A stretch of 64,000 nucleotides of DNA from Candidatus Calditenuis fumarioli (GTDB taxonomy: Archaea > Thermoproteota > Nitrososphaeria_A > Caldarchaeales > Calditenuaceae): contig JANVYR010000002.1 in assembly GCA_030059665.1 (NCBI GenBank), forward strand, positions 185,261 to 249,260, read 5' to 3'. The notes under the pieces are model-generated. The model saw nothing but the letters and a program-made list of their open reading frames with translations, was not told where the DNA came from and searched no databases. Position 1 is the stretch's first letter. The number at the start of each line of letters is the position of its first letter. The position numbers were made by a program, and so were the translations under genes. Below, one piece after another: positions 7,971-16,252 of the stretch.

Positions 7971-8789
7971 GTGATCATAACCGTGAACGAGCTGACCACG
8001 AGAAGGAGCGTGAAGCTAGAGGTCGAGCCGGGACACACCGTGCGTGTGGTGGTCGAGGAGGTTATGAAGGCCCTCAAGATACCGCCGACAACGACGTACC
8101 GGCTCGTGCTCGGCGGCAAGGAGATCGGCCCTGAGCTCTTCGACAAGACGCTCGGCGAGCTGGGCATCTCGGACGGCGCCATCATGGACCTGGTACCGAG
8201 GCCGGTGGGTGGAGCGATGCTGCCGCAGGACAAGCTGCTGAAGAGGCTCGAGCGGGAGGAGCAGGAGATGAGGCAGCAGGGGTACGAGTTCGTCCGGGAG
8301 GAGGTCTGGAGGCAGATGAGCTTCCCGATGGTTTACAGCGCCGGGCTCGAGACCCTCGACGTAGCGCTGAGGTACGTCGTCACCTTTCAGGCACGCGGTT
8401 TCGTGCTGACCAAGAAGGGCGTGGAGGAGCAGCTCACCCACACCGCCAGCATCTACGTGCTCCGGTACTACCCATACCCCGATCCGAAGCACGGTGCGCC
8501 GATGAGGATCTTCTGGGAGAGCAACATCTTCCATCCGAACATCTGCCCCGGGCCCAGATACGGCGGAAACGGGCTCGTCTGCTGGAAGATGATCAGGGAG
8601 TGGGGGAAGAACTTCTCGCTGTCGACGCTGGTGAGGGGCCTCCAGCTTCTCGTTGAGAACCCGAACCCCGAGGACCCGCTCAGCAAGATCCCCATCTGCA
8701 TGCAAGCGACCGCCTTCTTCAAGGAGAACCCGCACCTCATGGGATCCATGCAGGCTCCTGCCGGGGGCAGGCCGCGCGTCGTCGAATAG
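7971..8789 (+). CDS. Ubiquitin-like domain fused to an E2 conjugating enzyme
   Basis: GTG start with a GAGGTAGG site; TATA-like cttattaac is about 45 bases upstream. The product is 272 residues. Residues 1-79 form a ubiquitin-like beta-grasp domain ending in Pro-Val-Gly80-Gly81. Residues 84-260 form a UBC/E2 domain: His188-Pro-Asn190 (HPN), candidate catalytic Cys204 in 'GNGLVCW', Trp211, and 'NPNPEDPL' at 230-237, all in standard E2 order. In the family, E1 passes the Ubl C-terminal Gly to the E2 Cys as a thioester. Here the modifier is fused in front of its own E2, so release after Gly81 would give a mature Ubl and free E2. The JAMM protease gene follows 10 bases downstream. Confidence 0.92.
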   Translation: MIITVNELTTRRSVKLEVEPGHTVRVVVEEVMKALKIPPTTTYRLVLGGKEIGPELFDKTLGELGISDGAIMDLVPRPVGGAMLPQDKLLKRLEREEQEMRQQGYEFVREEVWRQMSFPMVYSAGLETLDVALRYVVTFQARGFVLTKKGVEEQLTHTASIYVLRYYPYPDPKHGAPMRIFWESNIFHPNICPGPRYGGNGLVCWKMIREWGKNFSLSTLVRGLQLLVENPNPEDPLSKIPICMQATAFFKENPHLMGSMQAPAGGRPRVVE

Positions 8790-8799
8790 CACGCCGATC

Positions 8800-9270
8800 A
8801 TGTGCGCCGAAGAGAGGCCGGTTTACCCAGTTTACATCGACCTAGAGGTTTTGCTGGACGTGACGAAGCACGCACTGGAGGAGCTGCCGCGTGAGGTGAT
8901 TGGGTTTCTGCTGGGGAGGGCCTACACGTGGAACGGCGAGACGTATGTCCACGTGACCGGTTCGATAAGAGGTCGGTCCATCGCCTCCGAGACCTCAGTC
9001 GCCTTCGCTCCCGATTCACTGGCCGAGGTGGCCGAGTCTCTCAGGCGAGATCATCCCGACAAGGAGATCGTCGGATGGTACCACTCGCACCCGGGATACG
9101 GATGCTTTCTGTCACCGACCGACATAACGTCGCACAAATCTTGCTTCGCGATGCCGCATCACGTCGCGCTGGTGGTGGATCCGGTGAGGAAGGAGGCAGC
9201 CTTCTTTCGCGTCTCGGAGGGATTCGGCTACGAGGGCGTGAGGTCGGCCATCGTGAGGAGGCGGGTGTGA
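8800..9270 (+). CDS. Rpn11-like JAMM metalloprotease (deubiquitinase-type)
   Basis: This 156-residue MPN+/JAMM domain protein starts at an ATG. The motif is complete: Glu32 in 'LPREVIGFLLG', His95 and His97 in 'GWYHSHPGYGCFLS', Ser105 and Asp108, so a catalytic zinc site is expected. The 'GWYHSHPG.GC.LS..D' form is close to eukaryotic Rpn11 and to the archaeal Rpn11 homologue of Caldiarchaeum. These enzymes cut the isopeptide or peptide bond after a Ubl Gly-Gly. Likely tasks are maturation of the upstream Ubl-E2 fusion, perhaps of the CysO-like protein at 2214-2516, and removal of Ubl from substrates (inference). It sits between the Ubl-E2 gene and a tiny acidic-protein gene, with 10- and 1-base gaps. 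Confidence 0.92.
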   Translation: MCAEERPVYPVYIDLEVLLDVTKHALEELPREVIGFLLGRAYTWNGETYVHVTGSIRGRSIASETSVAFAPDSLAEVAESLRRDHPDKEIVGWYHSHPGYGCFLSPTDITSHKSCFAMPHHVALVVDPVRKEAAFFRVSEGFGYEGVRSAIVRRRV

Positions 9271-9271
9271 A

Positions 9272-9445
9272 ATGGTCAGGGTGTTGGACGTCACGGAGCC
9301 GCAGCCCGAGCAGAGGCCTCCCCCTGACATAACGGACGAGTACGAGGTGATATCGCGCGATGAGGAGGGAGACGGTTACGACATCTCGGAGATCGTGGAC
9401 ATGTTGAAAGGCATGGAAAGCGGCGAGGGGGACGCTCAGCCCTGA
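9272..9445 (+). CDS. Small acidic protein of the ubiquitin-like operon
   Basis: A 57-residue open frame with an ATG one base after the JAMM stop. It is strongly acidic and proline-rich in the first half ('EPQPEQRPPPD'), followed by 'EYEVISRDEEGDGYDISEIVDMLKG', of which the last part could form one amphipathic helix. The composition suits a disordered peptide that binds a partner, for example a cofactor for the JAMM protease or a substrate tag, but no family is recognised. The tight spacing argues for co-translation. Its end overlaps the convergent gene 9436-10170 by 10 bases. Confidence 0.65.
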   Translation: MVRVLDVTEPQPEQRPPPDITDEYEVISRDEEGDGYDISEIVDMLKGMESGEGDAQP

Positions 9446-10170
9446 ATCCTCTCCAGAACCTCCCTTCTCAGCACCGCTTCGCTCTCCTCGATCGCCCTCA
9501 TGACGCTCTGGACCCTCGAGGCCGGCTTGATGCCGCCCAGCGCGCGCTTTGATAACTCGATCTCCTGTTGCATCAGCAAAGCCACCTCCAGTATTATGTC
9601 CGAGAGGCCGGTCGAACCGCCCTCGTATTCCCTCATGAGGATGGCTAGGTCGTCACCGACGTACGAGGAGAGCCAGATCCACCTGTCCAGACCCTCATAG
9701 GCTCTCCTGGCGTTCTGCAGGTCCTCGATCTCCAGCTGCGCTAGCCTCAGAAGGTGAAGCCCCTCCTCCTTCTTGCCCAGCTGGTGTAGTATGCCGGCGG
9801 CAGCTGCGAGCCTCAGCAGCAACTTCAGCGATGCGCCCGCCTCCACGACGTTCCTCGGCATCCTCTTGCTCAGGAGACGGTACGACATGTCGGCGGCGCT
9901 CAAGGTGAGCAGGAATTCCGCCGCCAGGCGATTCAGTTCCTCCAACACCTCCTCGTTTCCCGACTTTTCAGCCGCAACGCGGTTCAGCACCAGCGAGAGT
10001 GACGTCCTGAGCTGTTCCAGCCTCGAGACCTTCTCCAGCAGGCTGCCGAGCGACGCCTCACCGAGTAAGGGCGAATCGAAGACCTGAAGGACTACGGGGG
10101 GACGCAGGCTGTACTCCGCGACGCTCACGACCCTAGGGTTTTTCCCCCGCCTCCTGCCTCTCCTGACCAT
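9436..10170 (-). CDS. Helical protein of unknown function
   Basis: ATG start at 10170, with a strong TATA-like element (ctatatattatc on the complement, near 10190-10200) about 25 bases upstream, so a leaderless transcript is likely. The 244-residue protein has a very basic N-terminus (VRRGRRRGK) and a mostly alpha-helical body with Leu/Ala-rich repeats resembling TPR-like or four-helix arrangements ('LLRLAAAAGILHQLGKKEEG'). It has no signal peptide, membrane helix or enzyme motif. It lies between the ubiquitin-like block and the secretion ATPase and could act in either. Not recognised. Confidence 0.65.
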   Translation of the reverse strand: MVRRGRRRGKNPRVVSVAEYSLRPPVVLQVFDSPLLGEASLGSLLEKVSRLEQLRTSLSLVLNRVAAEKSGNEEVLEELNRLAAEFLLTLSAADMSYRLLSKRMPRNVVEAGASLKLLLRLAAAAGILHQLGKKEEGLHLLRLAQLEIEDLQNARRAYEGLDRWIWLSSYVGDDLAILMREYEGGSTGLSDIILEVALLMQQEIELSKRALGGIKPASRVQSVMRAIEESEAVLRREVLERIQG

Positions 10171-10590
10171 TTGATTGCTTATTATGGTGATAATATATAG
10201 GTCTTTTCAAGGACGGGGTTTCCGGTCACGGAGTGGGTGTTGCTGGCGCTTTCGTCGTCCTCCTGTGACGGACCGCATCGAGCCTTTCCTGTTATCCTCC
10301 GGTGCATGCCGCTTTGGTCGAAACTCCGTTCCGCAGCGATCACCGACCATCGCGAGGACTCCTATCAGACACCCGGGTTACGCTCGAAACGGCCGAAGCC
10401 ATACCGGGCGAGGTGCGGCGTTCTGACAGCCTCTAACGCCACTCCTTTCTCTCTACTGTTTGTATCACAGTAGAACTCAACGGGCCGGAGACTCCTCGCA
10501 CGTCAGTTGGCCGGGCTCGGACGTCTCTAGTCCCGCTCGATTAGCGTCCGGAATTTCTTAAATAATGGATGGCATCAATCATCAAGCCCC
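10171..10590. promoter_or_regulatory. Divergent promoter region ahead of the secretion cluster
   Basis: No gene is seen in these 420 bases. The left end has the AT-rich promoter of the minus-strand gene. The right end has cttaaataa (10557-10565), about 30 bases before the GTG of the ATPase gene, fitting a leaderless transcript. An inverted repeat (10452-10474) lies between them. Confidence 0.55.
10452..10474. promoter_or_regulatory. 8-bp perfect inverted repeat upstream of secretion ATPase
   Basis: TCTACTGT and ACAGTAGA are exact inverse copies separated by 7 bases (ttgtatc). The element lies about 80-105 bases upstream of the TATA-like box of the ATPase gene. It may be an operator or a small hairpin; no U-run follows, so a terminator is less likely. 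Confidence 0.45.
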
Positions 10591-12444
10591 GTGGCAACAT
10601 TTAACAGTCAGCACATTTGTGTACCATCAATGGGTAAGGGCGATTCCTCCGATAAATCTAGGCGCATCGTTCCGATAAAATTCAAGCGCTGGGATGTGCC
10701 CCCGAACGTTGAGGTCTTCGACCGGTACAAGTCCGCGATGAGCGAGATCGTCATCGGCAGGGAACCCGGCTCACCGGTTCTGAAGTACTTCGTCCAGGAC
10801 CCGCCGGTGAGCGAAAAGGAGCTCGAGCAGCTGGGCGAGCTGGCGGGTGAGCTGATCTACACCGCTCGCGGGCAGCAGGACTTCACCCGGGAGAAGTTCG
10901 AGGAAGTGCTGAAGAAGCGTAACTTGTACAACCCGATCCTGATGCACTACATCGAGAGGGAGCTTTGGGGATACGGCCCGCTCACCGCGGTAATGGCGGA
11001 TCCTAAGATAGAGAACGTGGAGTGCAACAAGGCCGACTCACCGGTGACCGTGACCCACACGGATTACGGGAGGATCGAGACCAACATGGCCTTCGCTGCG
11101 GACGAGCTCGACCGGCTGGTGATGCGGCTTGCCCATCTGGCGGGAAAGAGCGTGTCGGTGTTCAAGCCCTTCCTGGACGGCGTAACCATTCCCGGTGGTC
11201 ACAGGTACACCTGCACCTACCGGACCGAGATATCGTCCAGCAGCACCTTCGCCATCAGGAAGTTCCCGGAGAAGCCCTGGACGATCGGAAAGCTGCTGTT
11301 GAACGAAACCATAACGCCGGAGATGGCTGCGTGGATCTGGCTGATGATCGAGACGAGGCAGGCGATACTCGTGGCAGGGGTGATGGGATCGGGCAAGACT
11401 TCGCTGATAAACGCCTTGGCCTCATTCACGCCTCCTCACATGAAGATCGGGACCGCGGAGGACGTGCCGGAGTTCAGGCTGCCCCACACGTACTGGCTGA
11501 GGTACGTGATCAGGGAGGCGCAGACGATAGAGGGGACAGGGGCTGTGACGATCTTCGATTTGCTCAAGCTGCTCCTGAGGAGCAACGTGGACTACATCAT
11601 GGTCAACGAGATCAGGGGAGAGGACGCCAAGGTCTGGATGCAGGCCGTTGCCACCGGACACGGAGGCGTCACGAGCATCCACGCGGAGGACCCGGACACG
11701 GTGTTCGCCAGGCTGGAACAGCTCGGCATACCGACCGCCCACCTTTCGGCGCTGAGGGGAATAGCCTTCATTGGCTTCATCTTCCAGGACATCGGCAAGG
11801 GTTACTTCAAGCGGATCAGGAAGGTTAAGGAGTTCTTCGAGGTGAAGATCGACGAGTCCGGCAGGGAGGTCCGCAGGCTTTTCTGGTACGAGACAGGACC
11901 CAACGGAGGTCCCAGGTCGCTCAGCCTCGAGGAGCTGCTCGAGAGCAACTCCGCCCAGCTGATGATGCAGTACCTCGGCCTCTCGAAGGAGAGGCTGGCG
12001 GAGGAGTACAGGACGAGGGTCGACTTCCTCAGGTGGGTCGCTGGCATGTCACGGGCTAACCCGGAGGTGGCCGAGATGGATAGCATCAAGCAGCTGATGG
12101 CAAACTTCTACCTCGACAAGAACTTCTTCAGGTCGATACCGGTTCCAGCGCCGGCGAGGCCGAAGGAGCAGGAGAAGGCCGAGGTGCGGCCCGTCAAGCC
12201 TAAGGTGACCATACCGGTAGCCGTCAGGGAGGCGACGGCGAAGGAGCAGAAGGAGGGGGAGCAGAAGGAGGCGAAGGAGGTCGAGGCGAAGAGGCTCGGC
12301 GACGTGAGACTGGTGGGAATGGGCGACATGGTCCTGAGACCGCCGCGCGTGGTGAAGAAGGGCAAGATGAAGTCTCAGGAGGAGAAAGAGAGGAAGGTGA
12401 TGGGCGCACTGGCGTCCAAGCTCCGCAGGTCGGGTGAGGGGTGA
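10591..12444 (+). CDS. Type II/IV secretion (TadA/FlaI-like) hexameric ATPase
   Basis: A leaderless GTG at 10591 fits the TATA-like box; an ATG at 10630 is an alternative. The 617-residue protein has the N-terminal domain and C-terminal RecA-like core of VirB11/TadA/ArlI ATPases. Walker A is 'GVMGSGKT' with Lys269; an Asp/Glu-rich box ('GTAEDVPEFRLPH') follows; Walker B is 'VDYIMVNEIRGED' at about 333-345, then the His box 'GHGGVTSIHAED'. Residues after about 530 form a Lys/Glu-rich tail not typical of the family. It powers pilus-like assembly at the cytoplasmic face with the membrane platform encoded by the next gene, whose start overlaps its stop (ATGA). Confidence 0.92.
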   Translation: MATFNSQHICVPSMGKGDSSDKSRRIVPIKFKRWDVPPNVEVFDRYKSAMSEIVIGREPGSPVLKYFVQDPPVSEKELEQLGELAGELIYTARGQQDFTREKFEEVLKKRNLYNPILMHYIERELWGYGPLTAVMADPKIENVECNKADSPVTVTHTDYGRIETNMAFAADELDRLVMRLAHLAGKSVSVFKPFLDGVTIPGGHRYTCTYRTEISSSSTFAIRKFPEKPWTIGKLLLNETITPEMAAWIWLMIETRQAILVAGVMGSGKTSLINALASFTPPHMKIGTAEDVPEFRLPHTYWLRYVIREAQTIEGTGAVTIFDLLKLLLRSNVDYIMVNEIRGEDAKVWMQAVATGHGGVTSIHAEDPDTVFARLEQLGIPTAHLSALRGIAFIGFIFQDIGKGYFKRIRKVKEFFEVKIDESGREVRRLFWYETGPNGGPRSLSLEELLESNSAQLMMQYLGLSKERLAEEYRTRVDFLRWVAGMSRANPEVAEMDSIKQLMANFYLDKNFFRSIPVPAPARPKEQEKAEVRPVKPKVTIPVAVREATAKEQKEGEQKEAKEVEAKRLGDVRLVGMGDMVLRPPRVVKKGKMKSQEEKERKVMGALASKLRRSGEG

Positions 12445-14108
12445 TGGCGTCGATCACAGAAGCGCTGGAGCGCTCCCTGGCCAACTACATCTACCTGAGC
12501 GGGATACCCACCACGCCCCGCGATTACATCCGAAGGGTGTTCAATCTGCTCGTCGCTTCGGCCGTCGTGACCGCTGTGGTAACGTACCTCGCCCTGGCGG
12601 TGGCACGCGTTCCTGCCATGCTGATAGTGGGCGTCATGCCGTTGGCCTACTCCCTGTACCTCCTCTTCAGACCGATGGTCAAGGCCAGGTCGTTCGAGTC
12701 CCAGTGCATGCGCGAGCTGCCGTACGTTGCGGCGTTCATGACGTCGTACGCCGCGGTCGGGATACCGCCCCACAGGTCAATGGCCTCCGTCTCCCTGAAG
12801 GAGCGGATATTCCCTGCGTTCGCGAGGCTGGTGAAGCGGATGGAGGCGGTACGCATGATCACGGTGAAGGACCCCCTGGAGACGATAGAGGAGGAGGCGG
12901 ACAAGATCAGCAGCCTGCCGCTGAAGGACTTCCTCCAGTCCGCGGTCGGAGCGGAGAGGGGAGGCGGCGGGATGTACAACGTATTGAAGGACAAGATGCG
13001 CAGCCTGTTCAACGAGCTGAAGGAGAGGTACAAGGCGCTCGGGGATCAGTTGAAGCTCTTCGGGGACCTGCTGCTGGTCTTCTTCGGCGTGCTGCCGCTG
13101 CTCCTCTACACGATGCTCACCGTCTTCGCGAGCGACATGGCCATCACGACCTCCAGGCTCTTCACGTTCATGGTGACGCCGTTGCTGGTGGTGACGCTGG
13201 CCGTGATGATAGACACCGGATATCCCTCTACGCCGCAGTCCTTTAACAGGTACTACGTCAGGGCGCTCATGCTGGGCCTTCCGATCGGCGCGGCTGTGGC
13301 CTCGGTCTTCTACCTCTCACCGGTCCTCGTTGAGACGCTGCTGGGCGCTAGGTTCGTCCAGTACAAGCTCGCCATCTCGCTGGGTGCGGGCCTGGTTGCG
13401 TTCTCGCTGGTCGCGACCTGGGTCTTTTACAGAGACTACAAGTTCATGAACGACGTGGACTACGCTCTCCCAAGCTTCGTGAGGGACCTGACCGAGGAGG
13501 TGAAGAAGGGGAAGAGCCCGACGCAGGCGACCATCTACCTCTCGGAGGTCCGAAGCTACAACAGAGCGTTCAACTTCGTCCTTCAGCAGATCGCCGCCCA
13601 GCTCAGGGTCGGGAGGAGCCTGAGGGAGGCCCTGGAGCCCTTCAGGGGGAAGGTCTCCTGGAGGTCCGAGCTGATACTGGACCTCGTGGCCGACGCGGAG
13701 GAGCTGGGAGCCCAGAAGGAGATCTTCGAGGAGGTGACCGAGATAAGCAGGGAGACGCGTGACGCGATCAGGGTCGCCAAGGCCAAGACGACCGGCATCA
13801 AGTACTTCGGGTTCATGGTGGCGCTGCTGATGATCTTCATCGCCTCGCTACTGATCAAGCAGATCATCGTCCCGCTGGCGAACATGGCCGTAACCGTGCC
13901 CCAGAGCATCGGTCTCGGCAACATAAGGCTCCTCAGGCCCGAGCAGCTTCCGGAGCTGATCGACACCATCTCGGCCGGGATCGTCCTGAACGCGACGTTC
14001 CTCGGCGTGCTGACGGGGAAGATGAGCGACGGCATAACTGCGGCCGGGTTCCTCTACGCCTTCGTCTACACGCTGGCGGCGCTGGTGGCCATGGTGTTCC
14101 TCTTCTGA
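12444..14108 (+). CDS. TadC/FlaJ-like membrane platform of the pilus-like secretion system
   Basis: The ATG at 12444 overlaps the ATPase stop (ATGA). The 555-residue polytopic protein carries two type II secretion F-type domains: cytoplasmic helical parts around residues 60-190 and 330-450, each followed by membrane helices, with about eight or nine hydrophobic segments in all and a hydrophobic C-terminus. Phrases such as 'LPYVAAFMTSYAAVG' and 'LPSFVRDLTEEVKKGKSPTQA' are typical of archaeal TadC/ArlJ platforms. It anchors the ATPase and moves pilin subunits from the membrane. The length (about 550) fits archaeal double-domain forms. Confidence 0.9.
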   Translation: MASITEALERSLANYIYLSGIPTTPRDYIRRVFNLLVASAVVTAVVTYLALAVARVPAMLIVGVMPLAYSLYLLFRPMVKARSFESQCMRELPYVAAFMTSYAAVGIPPHRSMASVSLKERIFPAFARLVKRMEAVRMITVKDPLETIEEEADKISSLPLKDFLQSAVGAERGGGGMYNVLKDKMRSLFNELKERYKALGDQLKLFGDLLLVFFGVLPLLLYTMLTVFASDMAITTSRLFTFMVTPLLVVTLAVMIDTGYPSTPQSFNRYYVRALMLGLPIGAAVASVFYLSPVLVETLLGARFVQYKLAISLGAGLVAFSLVATWVFYRDYKFMNDVDYALPSFVRDLTEEVKKGKSPTQATIYLSEVRSYNRAFNFVLQQIAAQLRVGRSLREALEPFRGKVSWRSELILDLVADAEELGAQKEIFEEVTEISRETRDAIRVAKAKTTGIKYFGFMVALLMIFIASLLIKQIIVPLANMAVTVPQSIGLGNIRLLRPEQLPELIDTISAGIVLNATFLGVLTGKMSDGITAAGFLYAFVYTLAALVAMVFLF

Positions 14109-14114
14109 GGTGGG

Positions 14115-15671
14115 ATGATGAGGCGCTCCTCTTCGGGTCAGGTCCTGATCGGCTCCGCGACCGTGATGCTCGTGATACTGCTGGTGATGGCAGCATCGCT
14201 TCCGGTGATGAACACCAGCGTCGATCCATCGAGCGAGGTGTATAACGTTATGGAAGCCATCTCCCAGACCCTCGCAAAGCACTTCTTCCGAAAATTTGGA
14301 GCCCAACAGTGCGTTTTTCAAATGGCTTACGGTAAGGCTAAACCCTCTTACATAAAGTATGATGAAACAATTGAAAACGTCCTCAAGAAAACGTTAGAAA
14401 GTTATTATAAAATGCCAATAAAAGATTTTAAGGTTGACCTTCGCTATGTAGATTTCGAAATCAAGCTTCCGAAGTACGGCGGTCCAGCCATAATTAGCGG
14501 AGAAACAGGAAAAGTTGAGCAACAACCTCTTGGTGACATCTCAGCCAGCGTTTCCATAGAGGTCAGCGTGTCCTATAAAGTCGTTAAAACCACAAGGCAA
14601 GGTCCAACGGAAGTTTTTAAGAAGTTTATTTATAGAGAATCCTTCGGAGTAAGAACCCAGACGATAGAACCGACATTGATATATAATCATGTCAAGGAAT
14701 TCGTGCAAGCGATGCCTGGATGGGTACAATTTAGCATAGGCTTTATTCCTGTTGTGGGCGACGTTGTACAAATAGAGAATGCGAGAACATATTACAAGTA
14801 TTATTGGTATTTCAATGCAGGCGCCCGAAAAGAAATTGTACAGTACGATGGTAATGGCAACGAGGTCGCTAGGGTCTCGAAGGAATGGGGTTATATGAAT
14901 TATGAAATAGACCCGAAATTCAACGAAAAGCTAGTCGTTTTGTTCTTCAATAGACCAGCCTATAAGGTCCAACTAAATAAAATTCCTCTTACAATTACTT
15001 ATGGTCTAGTATATGTTGAATTGACCGAATACTATAACATAGATTGGGTAGCCGTAGTACTGGGTCTGTTGGGTCTTATCTCAGTTGGTGATCTAGCTAA
15101 AGTGATTCGTATAGTCAAGTCGGATGCCCTAGACGATGAGGGGGCCGAAGAGACACTTAAGTTCTTCAAAATTCCCGAAGGAGGATTCTGGGATTGGAAA
15201 TTTTTTAAGAAGGAGGAGCCACCATGGGCCGTAAAGAAGCCTAAGGAAACACAAGCAAGTAATATGCATAATGAGGGTGCGTTTACGTTTGGAAATGCTG
15301 ACCGTTTTATGACACTTTCCGAGCAGGAGGGTTCCTGGGAAAAAATAATGCGTACCGTTAGGGAGTATGCGGAGAAAAAATTGACAGATCAAGAGTTTAA
15401 GGCTGCTGCCGATGAAATTAATAAGGCTGCAAGGGATCAGTTTCTTCAAGAAGCTGAAGATATAGATGCCACAGATTACCTTTACTCGAATGAACTCGGT
15501 CAGGGCCTCTTCCAGTCAACAGGTTCTAAGTGGTGGAAGTTCTTCGATCCTAACGAACAGGACCCATTCATGTACATTATTTATCCACGCAACGGTGGCG
15601 GCGTTTACCATATGTGCGTTTGGCTTGAAGGCTTCCATCCAAGAATCGAGTACGTAGAGGAGGGACAATAA
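14115..15671 (+). CDS. Chimeric pilin-like protein with AT-rich variable body
   Basis: Start at ATG 14115 or 14118 with a GAGGTGGG site. The first ~40 residues are GC-rich in DNA and pilin-like: a basic leader (MMRRSSS), then 'GQVLIGSATVMLVILLVMAA', the class III pattern with Gln after Gly. From about 14,250 to 15,660 the DNA turns sharply AT-rich with different codon choice, then returns to GC-rich at the next gene. The 518-residue product has two hydrophobic hairpin-like stretches ('FSIGFIPVVGDVVQI' and 'VVLGLLGLISVGDLAKVI') reminiscent of pre-toxin regions in polymorphic toxins, then a charged C-terminal domain. It may be an exported effector or a variable surface subunit carried by a pilin leader. 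No family recognised for the body. Confidence 0.75.
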   Translation: MMRRSSSGQVLIGSATVMLVILLVMAASLPVMNTSVDPSSEVYNVMEAISQTLAKHFFRKFGAQQCVFQMAYGKAKPSYIKYDETIENVLKKTLESYYKMPIKDFKVDLRYVDFEIKLPKYGGPAIISGETGKVEQQPLGDISASVSIEVSVSYKVVKTTRQGPTEVFKKFIYRESFGVRTQTIEPTLIYNHVKEFVQAMPGWVQFSIGFIPVVGDVVQIENARTYYKYYWYFNAGARKEIVQYDGNGNEVARVSKEWGYMNYEIDPKFNEKLVVLFFNRPAYKVQLNKIPLTITYGLVYVELTEYYNIDWVAVVLGLLGLISVGDLAKVIRIVKSDALDDEGAEETLKFFKIPEGGFWDWKFFKKEEPPWAVKKPKETQASNMHNEGAFTFGNADRFMTLSEQEGSWEKIMRTVREYAEKKLTDQEFKAAADEINKAARDQFLQEAEDIDATDYLYSNELGQGLFQSTGSKWWKFFDPNEQDPFMYIIYPRNGGGVYHMCVWLEGFHPRIEYVEEGQ

Positions 15672-16252
15672 TGAGGGACAGCAATTACCCCTCTGCTCTC
15701 AGCGCCAAAACCTTAGCGAGGTCATCCGTGAAGAGCGTGGGACAGGCCTCCGTCACCTTCGTCGTCCTCGTGGTGCTGCTGGGACTGATAGGCACCGCCT
15801 TCTACATGGCAAACCAGTACATGGGGATCTTCGAGCCGTCGGTCTGGGACGCGGTCGAGGCGTTCAACAGGGCCGTCCAGAGGGTCTACGGTCTGCCCGA
15901 GAGGTCGGCCACCATATCGATCTACATTCCCTCCCACGCGTCGCTGAAAATATCCAGGTCGGGCTCAGGCGACGGCCTAGTCCTGGAAGCGACCGGCGCC
16001 TTCGGCGACAGGAGGTACCGGCTGATCGAGCAGGACGGATGGGAGCTGATAAACGAGGGCTCCACCACGCTCTCCACCGACGGCCGGCTCAGGGTCGTCT
16101 ACGGATCGCAGGATAGGCCCCTGAGGCTGGGCTCGGTCGATCTCACCCTCGGCCCCGGAAGGCACACGCTCGTGATCAGGAACCTGAACGGCGTCACCGT
16201 GGCTGTCCAGCCCGTTCCCCACGGGATCCCCACGGAGGTGATGAGCAGGTGA
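15671..16252 (+). CDS. Pilin-like subunit
   Basis: The start ATG shares one base with the upstream TAA. The 193-residue product has an extended leader ending 'SVKSVG' followed by 'QASVTFVVLVVLLGLIGTAFY', a class III signal-peptide layout with a hydrophobic helix, then a small extracellular domain. Composition is back to GC-rich, like the rest of the cluster. Its stop overlaps the GTG of the giant surface protein gene, so the two are probably co-translated. Likely a minor pilin of the machine; no specific family recognised. Confidence 0.7.
   Translation: MRDSNYPSALSAKTLARSSVKSVGQASVTFVVLVVLLGLIGTAFYMANQYMGIFEPSVWDAVEAFNRAVQRVYGLPERSATISIYIPSHASLKISRSGSGDGLVLEATGAFGDRRYRLIEQDGWELINEGSTTLSTDGRLRVVYGSQDRPLRLGSVDLTLGPGRHTLVIRNLNGVTVAVQPVPHGIPTEVMSR

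Noticed and set aside
10175-10473. Two short plus-strand frames before the secretion ATPase.
   Set aside because: Codon use and composition are not protein-like and they lie in a promoter region with an inverted repeat.
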